NCBI GenBank assembly: GCA_031261245.1
Contig: JAISKU010000068.1
Span: 1 to 9,272 of the forward strand
Length of the DNA stretch: 9,272 nt
From: Oscillospiraceae bacterium
GTDB lineage: Bacteria; Bacillota; Clostridia; Oscillospirales; Oscillospiraceae
Direction: 5' to 3'
Position numbers and translations under genes: made by a program
The notes under the pieces: generated by a model
Databases searched by the model: none
What the model saw: only the letters and a program-made list of their open reading frames with translations
Told to the model about the DNA's origin: nothing
In this document: piece after piece, positions 1 to 6,970 of the stretch
Layout of the letters: each line of letters begins with the position of its first letter
Position numbering within the stretch: the stretch's first letter is position 1

Positions 1-314
1 TCTTTCAAATCCTGAATTATCAGCTTTCCGGTAAGCGACGAGAAAAACATCACAGCTCGCTCTTTGTCAAGCTCTCCGTCAATATATACTCTCATGTTGA
101 GTCGAGGCGGAGATGCGTCAAAACGCAACTTACTAAAATCAGTAAATTCAAGCTTCATTTCTTTCTCAACCGCCCGTATCCTGTCGGACGACAATTTGTA
201 GTACGGTCTGCCTATTAATATTGCAGACACAAGAATGTATACTAACAATCCGATTATGAACAAAGTAATCGCAATAGCAACTCCGGCAAATATTGTATTT
301 GGCGATTTTTTCAT
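1..314 (-). CDS. Unrecognised single-pass membrane protein, C-terminus beyond window (partial)
   Basis: An open frame of 104 codons starts at ATG 314..312 and has no stop before the window edge, so the C-terminus is missing. The protein begins MKKSPNT and has one long hydrophobic stretch at about residues 8-34 (motifs such as AIAITLFIIGLLVYILV), with no visible lipobox, so it reads as an N-terminal membrane anchor. The remainder (about 35-104) is a charged soluble region including RPYYKLSSDRIRAVEKE and RVYIDGELDKERAVMFF. The start is supported by a GGAGGTG site 5 bases upstream, inside the last codons of addA; the addA stop lies 2 bases before this ATG, so coupled translation is likely. Base composition is about 40% G+C over the first 300 bases, with AAA, ATA, TTA and TTT codons, unlike addA. 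I do not recognise the family and assign no function. That it is a real gene is fairly sure; the topology is inference. Confidence 0.75.
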   Translation of the reverse strand, partial: MKKSPNTIFAGVAIAITLFIIGLLVYILVSAILIGRPYYKLSSDRIRAVEKEMKLEFTDFSKLRFDASPPRLNMRVYIDGELDKERAVMFFSSLTGKLIIQDLK

Positions 315-316
315 CT

Positions 317-3300
317 TCACACCTCCACGGCTGTGCCGTTGTCGAAAAAGTAGATTATCCCCTCGCGGGCGGGCAGCCCGGTCACGCGCGTGAGGGCGCG
401 CATGTACGCGCGCACCTGCGGCGTGTACAGCTCCGTTTTCGCGCGCACGGTGTCGTCGCCAAGGAGCCTGTCGGTCTTGAAGTCGATTACCGTGAGCGCG
501 TCGCCCTCGCGTATCGCGAGATCCACGACGCCCTGAAACAGGATTTTGTCGTCGCTGCCGCCTGGGAAGAACTCCTCGGCGTCCGTGAGTAGGGAGAATT
601 TGAATTCGCGGAATTTCTCATCGGCAGCGAGGACGCGCCGCCCGAGATCCGAGCGCAAAAAGCGCAATATCGCGCCCTCGTCGGCGGTCGCGCGCTGCTC
701 CGGCGTCATCAGCCCGCGCTCCGCGAGCGCGTCGAGCTCGCGGGAGAGCTCCGCGGCGTCGGCGTAGTCGCGCAGTTCGATAAGCCGCATCGCGAGGTGG
801 AGCGCCGTGCCGCGCTCCGCGCCCGTGAGGGCGGCTTTTTGCGTTATGAAATCGGGCCGGCGGTACGCGCGCTCGTGCGGGAGGGCGCGCTGTGCGTCCT
901 CGGCGAGCTCTGAGTCGGCGGCGCGGTTTTTTATCTCCGTAACGGTGAGCTTTGACGGCAAATCGGGCGCTATCGGGTGCGGATACTCAAAGGGGATATA
1001 CTCCGCGAGCTCCGGCGCGGGCACGGGCGCGGTTTCGGCGGAGACGTGCTCCTCCGAGACGTCGGCGGCGTCGATATATCGCACGTCGAAGAGCGCGGAG
1101 GCGTCGAGAGAGAGCGCCGCGAGCAGCAGAATGTCGCCGACGCCGGGCTGCCGCGCGAGCACGTGCGGCGGGACGGGGGATTCCATCTGCGGCGCGAGCT
1201 TCGCGGCGGCCTTTCGCGCGTCCGGGGCGGCATAGGTGATGATCAGCCGCTCCTTTGCGCGGGTCATCGCGACGTACAGCACGCGCAGCTCCTCGGACAT
1301 CATCTCGGAGTTGAGCTGCTCCGCTATCGCGAGGCGCGGGAGCGTCGGGTACTCGATTCGGCGCTCCGTGTCCACGAGCTTGAGGCCCGCGCCGAGCTCG
1401 CGGTGGAAGAGCAGTTGCTTGCGCGAGTCGCCGAAGTTGAAGCGCTTTGACATGTCGGCAAGGAAAACCACGGGGAACTCGAGCCCCTTGGACTTGTGGA
1501 TTGTCATTATCCGCACCGCGCCCGCGTCGCCGTCGCCCTCCTCGGAGGAGACGAATCCGCGCTCCCGCAGGCGCTTGATATAGCGCAGGAACTCGAACAC
1601 GCTGCCGCGCCCGACGGCGGCCGAGCGCGCCGCTTCGGAGACGAGCCGCATGAGGCCGCCGCGCCGCGCGGAGCCGTTAGCCAGCGTTCCGGCGAGCTCG
1701 GGTAAGCGCGTGCGGTTGTAGACGTGCCACAGCATACGCTCCGCCCCGAGCTCGGGCGCGAGCGCGCGAAAATCGTCAAGCTCGGCGAGGAACAGCCGGG
1801 CTTTTTCGTCGCCCTCGGCGTATTTTTCGAGCGCGGAATAGAAGTCGCAATCGCGGTCACAGAGACGTATTTCGGCCAGCTCGTCCGGGGTGAACGCGTA
1901 CACGGGCGAGCGGAGGACGGCGATGAGCGGGATATCGTCGCGCGGGTTGTCGATGACGGACAGCAGGGCGAGCGCGAGCTCCACCTCCGCGCGGTCGAAG
2001 AGCGATTCCGGCTCCGGCGAGGAGACGGGTACGCCGAGCGCCTTGAGCGCGTCGCGGTAGTATTTCGCGTTTGTCCTGGCGCGCAGCAGGATCACAACGT
2101 CGCCGTATTCGGCGGAGCGCTCTGTCTCCACGAGCGCGCGTATCCTGTTCGCGATGAACGCGGCCTCGGCTGTGCGCTTATCGGGAGAATCGTCGTCGCC
2201 GGCGGAGGATATCATGTCCAGCTCGACCGGCGCGCCGCCCGAGGCGTCGGTGCGGCCGGGCAGCAGATACTCGCGCGGCGTGTAGTCCATCTCACCGAAG
2301 GACTCCGACATGACGCGGGAGAACACGAGGTTCACGGCGTCGAGGACGGCGGCGCGCGAGCGGAAGTTTTGGGAGAGTATGACGCGGCGGCCGGGCGCGA
2401 ATTCGTCGTCCGCGTCGCCGTAGGCGTTGTATTTTTTGAGGAAAATCGTCGGCTCCGCGAGGCGGAAGCGGTAGATGGACTGGCGCACGTCGCCGACGGT
2501 GACGAGGTTTGTCCCGTCGCGCGACACGGCGTTGAAAATGCGCTCCTGAATCGCGGACACGTCCTGATACTCGTCCACCATTATCTCGGCGTAGCGGCGG
2601 GAGACGTCGCGCGCGATATCTGTCGGTTCGTTCGTGTCAGGCTGCGTCAAAAGCCGCAGCGCGAGGTGCTCCAAGTCCGAGAAATCGACGATTTTGCGGC
2701 GGTTTTTCTCCCTCTCATACGCCTCGGAAAAATCCGACACGAGCGCGAAGAGCGCGGCGGTGACGGGATACACCGCGCCCATGTCGCGCGCGAGCTCCTC
2801 CGAGGACGCGGGGAAGATGTCCGAGATGTCGCGCAGCTCCTCCCGGCAGAGCTTCCACGCGGCTTTTATGTCGTCGTACCCGTCGCCGCGTAGCGGTTTT
2901 GCGCGCGAAAAGGTGAAATTCGCAGCCTCGCGCGCCGAGTCCCAGCCGTATGCGGAGACGACGAGGAAATTCTGCAGCTGTCCGAGCGCCTCGGCGAAGC
3001 AGTCGCCGTAGGCGTGAAGCGCCTCCGGATTTTCGGCGATGTCCATGATAATGTCGCCGAGGCGCGTGTCCCAATACTCGGCGGCGCGGCGGGCTTTGTC
3101 GAGCAGCAGCGCGCCCCACGGGGTGTTCGCGACGTCGATTGTGACGCCGGGGCGCAGGAGCATGAGCTGTTCGGTTATCCACTTCTCGGCGTCAAAGTGA
3201 CTCCGCAACCCCTCGTATACGCCGAGCGCGATTTCGCCGAGGCGCGCGTCGCCGCGCCCGGGGGAGAGCGCGTCCACAAGCGCCTCGAAGCCCTCAAATT

Positions 3301-3763
3301 CGTCGATGCGCTCGTAGCGGTCGTCGAGAACGCGGTCGAGAACGGCGTCCTTGATCAGCTCGCACTCGCTCTCCTCGGCTATGCGGAAGTCGGGCGAGAT
3401 GCCGAGCGCGTGCGCGTTCTCGCGCAGAATTCTGCCACAGAAGCCGTGTATAGTCTCAATCTGCGCGCGGTGGACAAGCGCCGTCTGCCGCCGCATGTGG
3501 CGGTTTCCCGGAGCGTTCTCAAGCTCCACCGCGATTGCGGACAGTATGCGCGAGCGCAGCTCGCCCGCCGAGGCGCGCGTATACGTGATTATGAGGAATT
3601 CGTCCACGTCGCGCGGGTCGTTTTCGTCCGTGAGGTAGGATATCAGCCGCTCCGTCAGGACGCGGGTCTTGCCGGAGCCGGCTCCGGCGGAGATGAGCAG
3701 CGCCGAGCCGCGCGCGGATATCGCCTCGCGCTGTTCGGGCGTCGGTGTGAAGTCGCGGCTCAT
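317..3763 (-). CDS. addA: AddA subunit of the AddAB ATP-dependent helicase-nuclease
   Basis: AddA is the motor subunit of the cytoplasmic AddAB complex, which unwinds and resects double-strand DNA ends and prepares 3' tails for RecA. The 1148-residue protein shows the UvrD-like SF1A helicase motifs in order: Q-motif region TPTPEQ (6-11), Walker A AGAGSGKT (26-33), motif Ia TYTRASAGEL (60-69), Walker B DEYQD (397-401), motif III GDVRQSIYRF (424-433), motif IV QNFRSR (465-470), motif V TIHKSKGLEF (754-763) and motif VI VAMTRAKERL (831-840). A RecB-type nuclease domain follows: GTALH (H989), GVVD (D1081), IDFKTD (D1094, K1096) and Q1116/Y1120, all catalytic positions intact. It is somewhat shorter than Bacillus subtilis AddA (about 1230). 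ATG 3763 overlaps the addB stop in an ATGA, with GGAGGTG 7 bases upstream. Family assignment is secure. Confidence 0.97.
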   Translation of the reverse strand: MSRDFTPTPEQREAISARGSALLISAGAGSGKTRVLTERLISYLTDENDPRDVDEFLIITYTRASAGELRSRILSAIAVELENAPGNRHMRRQTALVHRAQIETIHGFCGRILRENAHALGISPDFRIAEESECELIKDAVLDRVLDDRYERIDEFEGFEALVDALSPGRGDARLGEIALGVYEGLRSHFDAEKWITEQLMLLRPGVTIDVANTPWGALLLDKARRAAEYWDTRLGDIIMDIAENPEALHAYGDCFAEALGQLQNFLVVSAYGWDSAREAANFTFSRAKPLRGDGYDDIKAAWKLCREELRDISDIFPASSEELARDMGAVYPVTAALFALVSDFSEAYEREKNRRKIVDFSDLEHLALRLLTQPDTNEPTDIARDVSRRYAEIMVDEYQDVSAIQERIFNAVSRDGTNLVTVGDVRQSIYRFRLAEPTIFLKKYNAYGDADDEFAPGRRVILSQNFRSRAAVLDAVNLVFSRVMSESFGEMDYTPREYLLPGRTDASGGAPVELDMISSAGDDDSPDKRTAEAAFIANRIRALVETERSAEYGDVVILLRARTNAKYYRDALKALGVPVSSPEPESLFDRAEVELALALLSVIDNPRDDIPLIAVLRSPVYAFTPDELAEIRLCDRDCDFYSALEKYAEGDEKARLFLAELDDFRALAPELGAERMLWHVYNRTRLPELAGTLANGSARRGGLMRLVSEAARSAAVGRGSVFEFLRYIKRLRERGFVSSEEGDGDAGAVRIMTIHKSKGLEFPVVFLADMSKRFNFGDSRKQLLFHRELGAGLKLVDTERRIEYPTLPRLAIAEQLNSEMMSEELRVLYVAMTRAKERLIITYAAPDARKAAAKLAPQMESPVPPHVLARQPGVGDILLLAALSLDASALFDVRYIDAADVSEEHVSAETAPVPAPELAEYIPFEYPHPIAPDLPSKLTVTEIKNRAADSELAEDAQRALPHERAYRRPDFITQKAALTGAERGTALHLAMRLIELRDYADAAELSRELDALAERGLMTPEQRATADEGAILRFLRSDLGRRVLAADEKFREFKFSLLTDAEEFFPGGSDDKILFQGVVDLAIREGDALTVIDFKTDRLLGDDTVRAKTELYTPQVRAYMRALTRVTGLPAREGIIYFFDNGTAVEV
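320..326 (-). promoter_or_regulatory. Ribosome binding site for the membrane-protein gene
   Basis: GGAGGTG on the minus strand lies 5 bases before the ATG at 314. It is embedded in the final codons of addA, ending next to the addA TGA (319..317). It fixes the start of the partial downstream gene and suggests that ribosomes finishing addA re-initiate there. Confidence 0.75.
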
Positions 3764-6700
3764 ACGGCGTCACCTCCAAGCTTTTCCCAGACGGCCGACG
3801 CCGGAAGATTCGGGAGCTCACGGTACTCGTCACCGGGCAGAGAGCCGAACGCGCACGCGGCGCGGTAATCGCAGTAGACGCAGGCCGTGTCGTCCTCGCG
3901 CCTGCGGTACGGGTCGGCGGCGATTTCGCCGCCTTTCATCTCGCCCGCGATGCTTTGCAGGTGTGATTCAACATGCGCGAGGAGCTTCGCGAGCTGCCCG
4001 GACGTTACGAGGCTGTCGCCGGAGTAGCCGGAGGACGTCACCTTGACCGGCAGATACAGCTTTTCCTCGCCGTTTTCCATCGCGTCGATGACGGCAGGGT
4101 CGTCGAGCAGCAAGCCGCGCCGTTTGAGCTTTTTCGCGAGCTCGGCGGCGATTTTTTCGTCCGGCTCGTCGTGCTGCGCGCTGTAAAGCTCGTCGCGCGC
4201 CGGTGTGTAGAGCGCGGCGGCGGGGACGGTGTCGGAGCCGCCGGGCGCGCGGCCGAGCGCGTAGATGTAGATGAGGAGCTGCATCCCGAGGCCGTTGTAC
4301 ACGTCGGAGAGTGAGAAGGATTTGCGCCCGGTCTTGTAGTCGGAGACGCGGAAATAGAGCCGTCCGTCGCGCTCCCAGCCGTCCACGCGGTCGATGAAGC
4401 CCGTGACCTCAAGACCGCCGGGGACGGACACGTCCACGGGCGCCTCAAATTCTATCGGCGAGAAGTCGGAGCGCGAGAGCTCGCGCTTCAGGTCGAGCGT
4501 CACGCGCTCCGTGTCGCGCGCGAGACGGCGGAAGAGGTAGCGGAAGCGCTCCGAGCGCTCCTCAAAGTCCGGATAGTTCGCCTCGAGGTACTCGAGCGTG
4601 AAGCGGCGCGTCAGCTCGCGAACGCGCTCCTCCTCGAGGTTTTTGAAACCGCCCGAATCGCGCGCCGCGGCGGATACGCGCTCAAGCACGAAGTGCGTGA
4701 ATGTCCCGGCCTCCGGCGCGTCGAACACGATGGGCTCGAGCGCCCGCGCGCGCAGTGCGCTGCGCATAAAAAACGCGAATTTGCAGGAGGAGAAGCTCTC
4801 GACGCGCGTCGCGGACAGGCGCGGAGTTTCGCCGTAGAGCTTTTCGGACACGGCGGGCGAGAGCGTGCCACGTCCGGGCGCGGAATCGGATACCGCCGCG
4901 TATTCGGAGTGCGGCACGAGCGCCGAGGAGCGGTACTCCGACGGCTCCATGCGGCGTGGGGAGACGCCGTGAGCCGTCGTGAGGCGGCTCACCACATACG
5001 ACGGCTGCGCGCCGGGAGTTTCGGGATACATGACGATGAGCTTTTCCGACGGGAGCGTGAGCGCGGAGTATATGACGTTCATCTCGCGGTACAACAGCTG
5101 CTCCGAGCCGTCGCGCAGAGCCACGCCGAGCGCCGCGATCATCTCGTCGCGCTCCGATTCCGACAGCACGCCAGTCTGCGACGCGATTTTGGGCAGATTC
5201 GCGTCCGTCGCGCCGAGCACAATCAGCGCGCGCACGTCGCGGCGGCGGCTCATCGCCATGTCGCCGAGGGTAACGCGGTCGAGCGAGACGGGAATGACGC
5301 CGACGTCGTAGCACGAGAGGAGCAGCGGCAGCAGACGCGAGAATTCGGCGACGGACATCGGCGCGTTTTCCGTCGCGAGGAACATCTGGTCGAGCGCGCG
5401 CACGATTATCTCCCAAAGCTGCGCGTACTCGTCCGCGAGGCGGTCAAAGCCGCGCTCCGCAAGCTCGCGCGAGCGATTTTGAATCGTGTCGGGCAGGCGT
5501 ATCTCCTCGAGGAACGCGTAGAGGGCGCGGAGCATGTCGCCGCCCGTGCGCGAGGTTTTGAGTGTCTGCGAGAGCCTCGCGAGCGGCTCCGCGACGGCGC
5601 GGCGGGCGTTGTCGATACTCTCATCCGCGCCGCGCCACGGGGCGGAGCGCATCCAGACGGAGCCGCGAATCCCGCGGCGGATAACGAAGCCCTCCAGCGC
5701 GTCGAGCTCGTGCGGCCGCAGACAGGTGAGGTTTGTTTTCAGGTACGCGAACACGTCGCCGTACTCCCAATTTGAGGAGACGATATCGAGCGCGGCGGTA
5801 ATCAGCTTCGCGGGCGGTTTTTCGAGCAGATCCTCGCGCCCGCCGCGAAACACGGGGATACCGGCGCGCTCAAATACGCTCTCACAAAGCTCGGGATAGC
5901 CGTCGTCGCGCGACATCACGGCGATATCGCGCCAGCGCAGACCGGCGCGCGCGAGCTCAAGCACCTTCGCGGCGGCGTACTCGCACTCCGTTATCATGTC
6001 GGGGGCGCGGAAAAGCTCGACGGCGCGGTTTTCGCCGAAGGTCGCGGCGCCGCCGGGCATTTCGATTATCTCGTACTTCTCTCCGCTCTCGAGCGCCGCG
6101 GTAATAATCCGCTCCGCCGTGTCGCGCGACAGGCGGAACACCTCGTCGTCGCCGTACAGGTCGGGCGCGGTGAGGCAGAAGGTGAGCTCCGCGCCGGCGT
6201 CGATGAGCGCAAGAATCACGCGCAGCTCCGGCTCCGTGAAGTCGTTGAAGCCGTCGAAATACAGCGCGCTTTTGGCGTAGGAGCTCTCACGAATAGTGTC
6301 CGCGAGGCGGCCGAGCGCGCCGCCGGGGTCGGTGACGCCGTCGGGAATGTGCGCGTCAAAGGAGGCGAGAATGAGCGATAAGTCGCGCAGCTTCGCGGCG
6401 AGCGCGCCGTCCGCGCGCTCAGACGCGTCGAGCAGACTCTCGGGCGTGACGGCGCTGTTTTTCAGCTCGACGACAGTGTACAGCAGCGATTCGAGAAATT
6501 GCGCGCGGCGGTCGGAGCCGCCGTAGACCTCGAGCCTGTCAGAAACTGCCGACAGCGCGCGGTGCAGCGTCAGGAGCATACCGCCGCCGTCGAGCGTCGT
6601 GCCCGGCGCGCCGAGCTCCTCGGCGACGCGCGAGGAGAGGCGCTTGAAGCTCAAAACCTCGCCGTGCAGCGACAGGCTGTCGCCGACGACCTCAAGCAGC

Positions 6701-6840
6701 TGGCGCTCCGCCGCGTGGGAATACTGCTCCGGGACGACCAGCGTCAGGCGCGAGTCGCCCTTTTCGGCGCGCGCGCGAAGCTCCTCCGCGACGCGCGAGG
6801 TCTTGCCGCTGCCCGCGCACCCGATTATCAGGCGTATCAT
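3760..6840 (-). CDS. addB: AddB subunit of the AddAB helicase-nuclease (iron-sulfur nuclease)
   Basis: AddB is the partner of AddA; its nuclease cuts one of the unwound strands, and in B. subtilis the subunit helps recognise Chi. The 1026-residue protein opens with Walker A GCAGSGKT (7-14), followed by a long helicase-like region that lacks most other helicase motifs, as is usual for AddB. The C-terminal RecB-type nuclease has H716, GFIDRVD (D817), SDYKTG (D834, K836) and Q854/Y858. Four cysteines match the AddB [4Fe-4S] staple: C686 (FSSCKFAFF) before the nuclease, and C987, C990, C996 (CVYCDYRAAC) after it. The intact Walker A and cysteine set favour AddB over the RexB form of Lactobacillales. 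It is shorter than B. subtilis AddB (about 1166). The start ATG 6840 has GGGAGGTG 5 bases upstream. It is the first gene of a likely addB-addA-membrane protein operon. Confidence 0.96.
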   Translation of the reverse strand: MIRLIIGCAGSGKTSRVAEELRARAEKGDSRLTLVVPEQYSHAAERQLLEVVGDSLSLHGEVLSFKRLSSRVAEELGAPGTTLDGGGMLLTLHRALSAVSDRLEVYGGSDRRAQFLESLLYTVVELKNSAVTPESLLDASERADGALAAKLRDLSLILASFDAHIPDGVTDPGGALGRLADTIRESSYAKSALYFDGFNDFTEPELRVILALIDAGAELTFCLTAPDLYGDDEVFRLSRDTAERIITAALESGEKYEIIEMPGGAATFGENRAVELFRAPDMITECEYAAAKVLELARAGLRWRDIAVMSRDDGYPELCESVFERAGIPVFRGGREDLLEKPPAKLITAALDIVSSNWEYGDVFAYLKTNLTCLRPHELDALEGFVIRRGIRGSVWMRSAPWRGADESIDNARRAVAEPLARLSQTLKTSRTGGDMLRALYAFLEEIRLPDTIQNRSRELAERGFDRLADEYAQLWEIIVRALDQMFLATENAPMSVAEFSRLLPLLLSCYDVGVIPVSLDRVTLGDMAMSRRRDVRALIVLGATDANLPKIASQTGVLSESERDEMIAALGVALRDGSEQLLYREMNVIYSALTLPSEKLIVMYPETPGAQPSYVVSRLTTAHGVSPRRMEPSEYRSSALVPHSEYAAVSDSAPGRGTLSPAVSEKLYGETPRLSATRVESFSSCKFAFFMRSALRARALEPIVFDAPEAGTFTHFVLERVSAAARDSGGFKNLEEERVRELTRRFTLEYLEANYPDFEERSERFRYLFRRLARDTERVTLDLKRELSRSDFSPIEFEAPVDVSVPGGLEVTGFIDRVDGWERDGRLYFRVSDYKTGRKSFSLSDVYNGLGMQLLIYIYALGRAPGGSDTVPAAALYTPARDELYSAQHDEPDEKIAAELAKKLKRRGLLLDDPAVIDAMENGEEKLYLPVKVTSSGYSGDSLVTSGQLAKLLAHVESHLQSIAGEMKGGEIAADPYRRREDDTACVYCDYRAACAFGSLPGDEYRELPNLPASAVWEKLGGDAV
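3771..3777 (-). promoter_or_regulatory. Ribosome binding site for addA, inside addB
   Basis: GGAGGTG on the minus strand sits 7 bases before the addA ATG (3763) within the last codons of addB. With the 4-base ATGA overlap of addB stop and addA start, it points to coupled translation, which fits two subunits needed in equal amounts. Confidence 0.75.
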
Positions 6841-6845
6841 CCGCT

Positions 6846-6853
6846 CACCTCCC
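6846..6853 (-). promoter_or_regulatory. Ribosome binding site for addB
   Basis: GGGAGGTG on the minus strand lies 5 bases before the addB ATG at 6840. It confirms the start, and it is the same GGAGGTG core used by addA and the downstream membrane-protein gene. Confidence 0.75.
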
Positions 6854-6866
6854 GTTTTTTGTGGAC

Positions 6867-6895
6867 ATTATACCATACGGAAAAATATTTGTCGA
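6867..6895 (-). promoter_or_regulatory. Predicted vegetative promoter of the addBA operon
   Basis: On the minus strand a perfect -10 box TATAAT (6872..6867) is preceded by TGG, giving an extended -10 (TGn). Exactly 17 bases upstream is TCGACA (6895..6890), five of six matches to the TTGACA consensus. Transcription would begin near 6860, leaving a leader of about 20 bases before addB. I saw no obvious clostridial/Bacillus LexA box (GAAC-N4-GTTC) here, so constitutive expression is the simplest reading. Confidence 0.75.
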
Positions 6896-6904
6896 TTGAA
6901 AGAG

Positions 6905-6934
6905 TTGTTGCGTAAAAGCTTCAGATATGATAAT
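6905..6934 (+). promoter_or_regulatory. Possible promoter of the oxidoreductase gene
   Basis: On the plus strand GATAAT (6929-6934, five of six matches to TATAAT) lies 18 bases after TTGTTG (6905-6910, only the TTG matches the -35 consensus). It faces away from the addBA promoter, with the two -35 regions about 9 bases apart. An alternative -10 is TATAAA at 6938-6943, which has no good -35. The AT-rich setting makes some promoter here likely; the exact boxes are uncertain. Confidence 0.4.
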
Positions 6935-6958
6935 ATTTATAAAAACCTTTACGGAATT

Positions 6959-6962
6959 GAGG
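6959..6962 (+). promoter_or_regulatory. Ribosome binding site for the oxidoreductase
   Basis: GAGG, in the context TTGAGGAAAA, lies 8 bases before ATG 6971. It decides the start: the reading frame stays open far upstream into antisense addB sequence, but the first methionine with a ribosome site and family-like N-terminus (MALKPFWIQK) is this one. Confidence 0.6.
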
Positions 6963-6970
6963 AAAACGAT

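Noticed and set aside
290..330. Rho-independent terminator between addA and the membrane-protein gene. The run of T at 306-311 was considered.
   Set aside because: The T run encodes the Lys codons of the downstream gene start, and no GC-rich stem is adjacent. The genes are 2 bases apart.
1724..2893. A 389-codon open frame on the plus strand opposite addA, and other long antisense frames (for example 3014..3868 and 4693..5775).
   Set aside because: They are antisense to addA/addB, whose motifs are continuous and unmistakable. The translations are Arg/Ala/Val-rich without recognisable domains. High G+C with GCG/CGC codon bias readily opens antisense frames.
6599..6970. Upstream extension of the oxidoreductase frame by 124 codons.
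   Set aside because: The extension is antisense to addB, then crosses the AT-rich promoter spacer, and looks low-complexity (Ser/Arg-rich). The family N-terminus and the GAGG site match ATG 6971.
6841..6970. LexA (SOS) box controlling addBA.
   Set aside because: I found no GAAC-N4-GTTC type palindrome in the spacer.
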